A stretch of 8,306 bases of DNA. Source: Chitinophagaceae bacterium (lineage in GTDB: Bacteria; Bacteroidota; Bacteroidia; Chitinophagales; Chitinophagaceae). Made by a program: the position numbers and the translations under genes. The notes beneath the pieces were generated by a model. The model worked only from the letters and a program-made list of their open reading frames with translations, searched no databases and was not told the DNA's origin. Each line of letters begins with the position of its first letter. Within the stretch, counting starts at the first letter, position 1. The stretch is from assembly GCA_020846105.1 (NCBI GenBank), contig JADLEN010000041.1, forward strand, positions 1-8,306, given 5' to 3'. Positions 6,805-8,306 of this stretch are shown one piece after another.

Positions 6805-7665
6805 ATGAAACAATTATTATTGGCTATTTTGCTATTGAGTGCAGCCAACAGCAAAGCCCAAAACACAGATTATGTGGGCAACAAAGGGCAGCTATATTTT
6901 TCTTGGGGCTACAATAAAGAGTGGTACACGCTTAGCAATATTCATGTAAGGCAAGAATCCCTTGGCAACGACTATACCTTTCGGAATGTGATAGGCAAAG
7001 ACAAGCCCGGTTGGGATACCAAAAGCATTTTCAAACAAGCCATTTCTATACCGCAATACAATTATCGCTTGGGCTATTGGTTCAAAGACAACTGGGCTTT
7101 CGAAATCAACTTTGACCATACCAAATATCAGGTGGAACAGCAGCAGCTACTACACATCGAAGGGCAGATAAATTCTTTACCCGTAGACACCCATATCATC
7201 AATCGAGGCAACCTGATGTGGCAGCTCAATAACGGTGCTAATTTCTTCTTGTTCAATATTGTGCATCGGTACCAAGTGCCACGCATGCAGTACAAAAATT
7301 TCAACATATCGCTACTAATGAAAGGCGGTATGGGCTTTATGACACCACATGTCGAGAATACTATTTTGGGCAACAGCAACAAGCCCGGCTTTCAGCTAAG
7401 CGGCTTGAATGTGGGCGTAGAAGCAGCATTGCGATTTACAGTTTTCAAGTATGCCTACCTAGAATTTTGTAACAAAGCGGTGTATGCACGCTACAACAAC
7501 CTGAAGATATACGAAGGCACTGCTAGGCAGGCGTTTGGGTGTTATGAAATGATAGCGAATATTGGCGCATCTATACCACTCAAAAAAACCAAAAAGAAAA
7601 ATGCCGAGCCTACCACGGGCAATGAAATAATACCTTACCATGATGCAGAAAAAATGGCTGATTAG
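6805..7665 (+). CDS. Predicted outer-membrane beta-barrel protein
   Basis: The 286-residue product has a short signal peptide (hydrophobic residues 4-14) with cleavage predicted after A18 (SKA|Q). The mature part alternates hydrophobic and polar residues in aromatic-rich segments, with likely strands near 29-37, 81-92, 97-109, 147-156, 165-179, 200-213, 215-229 and 243-259. This suggests a small barrel of about eight strands, similar to proteins annotated only as outer membrane beta-barrel proteins in Bacteroidota. The last strand is followed by a charged tail of about 27 residues with KKTKKK (260-265), probably periplasmic. The barrel is therefore not C-terminal, unlike many porins. The gene is two bases from the DUF2007 gene and overlaps the pafA start by 26 bases, which suggests shared expression with the phosphatase. 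Its substrate or partner is unknown. Confidence 0.82.
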   Translation: MKQLLLAILLLSAANSKAQNTDYVGNKGQLYFSWGYNKEWYTLSNIHVRQESLGNDYTFRNVIGKDKPGWDTKSIFKQAISIPQYNYRLGYWFKDNWAFEINFDHTKYQVEQQQLLHIEGQINSLPVDTHIINRGNLMWQLNNGANFFLFNIVHRYQVPRMQYKNFNISLLMKGGMGFMTPHVENTILGNSNKPGFQLSGLNVGVEAALRFTVFKYAYLEFCNKAVYARYNNLKIYEGTARQAFGCYEMIANIGASIPLKKTKKKNAEPTTGNEIIPYHDAEKMAD

Positions 7666-8306
7666 CCTAGTGATTATTTGTGTATCGCTTAATGCTTTTG
7701 CACAAAAAAACACAAGTTCAAAACCCAAATTAGTAATAGGCTTAGTGATAGACCAGATGCGCTGGGACTATCTTTACCGCTACCAAGACCGTTATGGCAA
7801 AGATGGTTTCAAACGCTTAATGAGTGAAGGCTACAACTGTCAAAACACCTACCTCAATTATGTACCCAGCTACACCGCACCTGGCCACGCCAGTATATAC
7901 ACTGGTGCAGTGCCTGCTGTGCACGGTATTGTGGGCAACGACTGGATAGAAAAAAACAAAAGCCATTATTGCGCCGCAGACAGTGCTGTAAAAAGTATTG
8001 GTGGTAGCCAAGCAGCTGGCCAAATGAGCCCACGTGCAATGAAGGCTAGTACTATTGGCGATGAATTAAAATTGGCTAGTAATTTTCGTTCGCGGGTATT
8101 TGGCATTGCACTCAAAGACAGGGGCGCAATTTTCCCCGCAGGACACACAGCCGATGCTGCTTTTTGGTACGACGATAGTAGTGGCAACTTCATAAGCAGT
8201 AGTTATTACACCCAAACATTGCCCAAATGGCTGGTACATTTTAATGAACAAAAATGGACAGACAAATTGCTAAGCAAAAACTGGGAAACCCTGTACCCTA
8301 TTACTA
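7640..8306 (+). CDS. pafA: PafA-like periplasmic alkaline phosphatase, C-terminus cut off by the window edge
   Basis: This frame is open to the window end, giving 222 codons of a protein normally about 540-560 residues long. Two adjacent ATGs (7640 and 7643) are possible starts; numbering here uses the first. A signal peptide is cleaved after A21 (AFA|Q). The sequence follows the alkaline-phosphatase-superfamily enzyme PafA, a phosphate monoesterase of Bacteroidota: metal ligand D38 in VIDQMRWDY, nucleophile T79 in PSYTAPGH, N100 in GNDW, and K159/R161 in LKDRGA. These correspond to D38, T79, N100, K162 and R164 of the Elizabethkingia enzyme as I recall it. The K-x-R pair marks monoesterase rather than diesterase members. 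The remaining zinc ligands lie beyond the window. PafA enzymes release phosphate from organic esters in the periplasm and are reported not to be repressed by phosphate. The start overlaps the barrel gene by 26 bases. Confidence 0.93.
   Translation, partial: MMQKKWLISLVIICVSLNAFAQKNTSSKPKLVIGLVIDQMRWDYLYRYQDRYGKDGFKRLMSEGYNCQNTYLNYVPSYTAPGHASIYTGAVPAVHGIVGNDWIEKNKSHYCAADSAVKSIGGSQAAGQMSPRAMKASTIGDELKLASNFRSRVFGIALKDRGAIFPAGHTADAAFWYDDSSGNFISSSYYTQTLPKWLVHFNEQKWTDKLLSKNWETLYPIT

Noticed and set aside
4942..8306. A phosphate-starvation regulon joining phoH and pafA
   Set aside because: The genes are separated by an independent lipoprotein gene and a strong hairpin, no shared Pho-box-like repeat is visible, and PafA is reported to be phosphate-insensitive.

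Overview
The window looks like chromosomal DNA from a member of the Bacteroidota, probably an environmental lineage near Chitinophagales or Sphingobacteriales; the order is inference. The evidence is a type IX secretion (T9SS) C-terminal sorting domain, a GEVED-domain surface protein, a PafA-type phosphatase, a DUF2007 protein, an AT-rich base composition, no Shine-Dalgarno sequence before any start, and promoter-like TTG-N19-TAnnTTTG-type elements. I see no mobile element, CRISPR array, tRNA or rRNA, and no sign of recent transfer.

Left half, minus strand (1-4810). Reading leftward from 4810, the genes are an SDR oxidoreductase, then 12 bases later a 763-residue secreted protein with about ten FG-GAP/VCBS repeats and a T9SS sorting domain, then after a 154-base gap a large secreted protein with Ig-like and GEVED domains. 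The last gene runs off the left edge: it is open for 511 codons from 1533 to base 1.

Right half, plus strand (4942-8306). A PhoH/YbeZ-type ATPase starts with TTG and is divergent from the SDR gene across a 131-base intergenic region. A small cysteine-rich lipoprotein gene follows, with its own candidate promoter and a 14-bp-stem hairpin after it. A tight three-gene unit then begins at 6563: a DUF2007 protein, an outer-membrane beta-barrel protein (2-base gap) and a PafA-like alkaline phosphatase (26-base overlap), which runs off the right edge after 222 codons.

Five or more products act outside the cytoplasm. All four predicted signal-peptidase-I substrates have Gln directly after the Ala cleavage site, as the Bacteroidetes Q-rule expects. 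The most system-like element is the DUF2007-barrel-PafA unit, a candidate envelope module for phosphate-ester use. I found no clearly new defence, mobile or RNA-based system; the less explained items are short regulatory-looking structures between genes and the unassigned secreted proteins.
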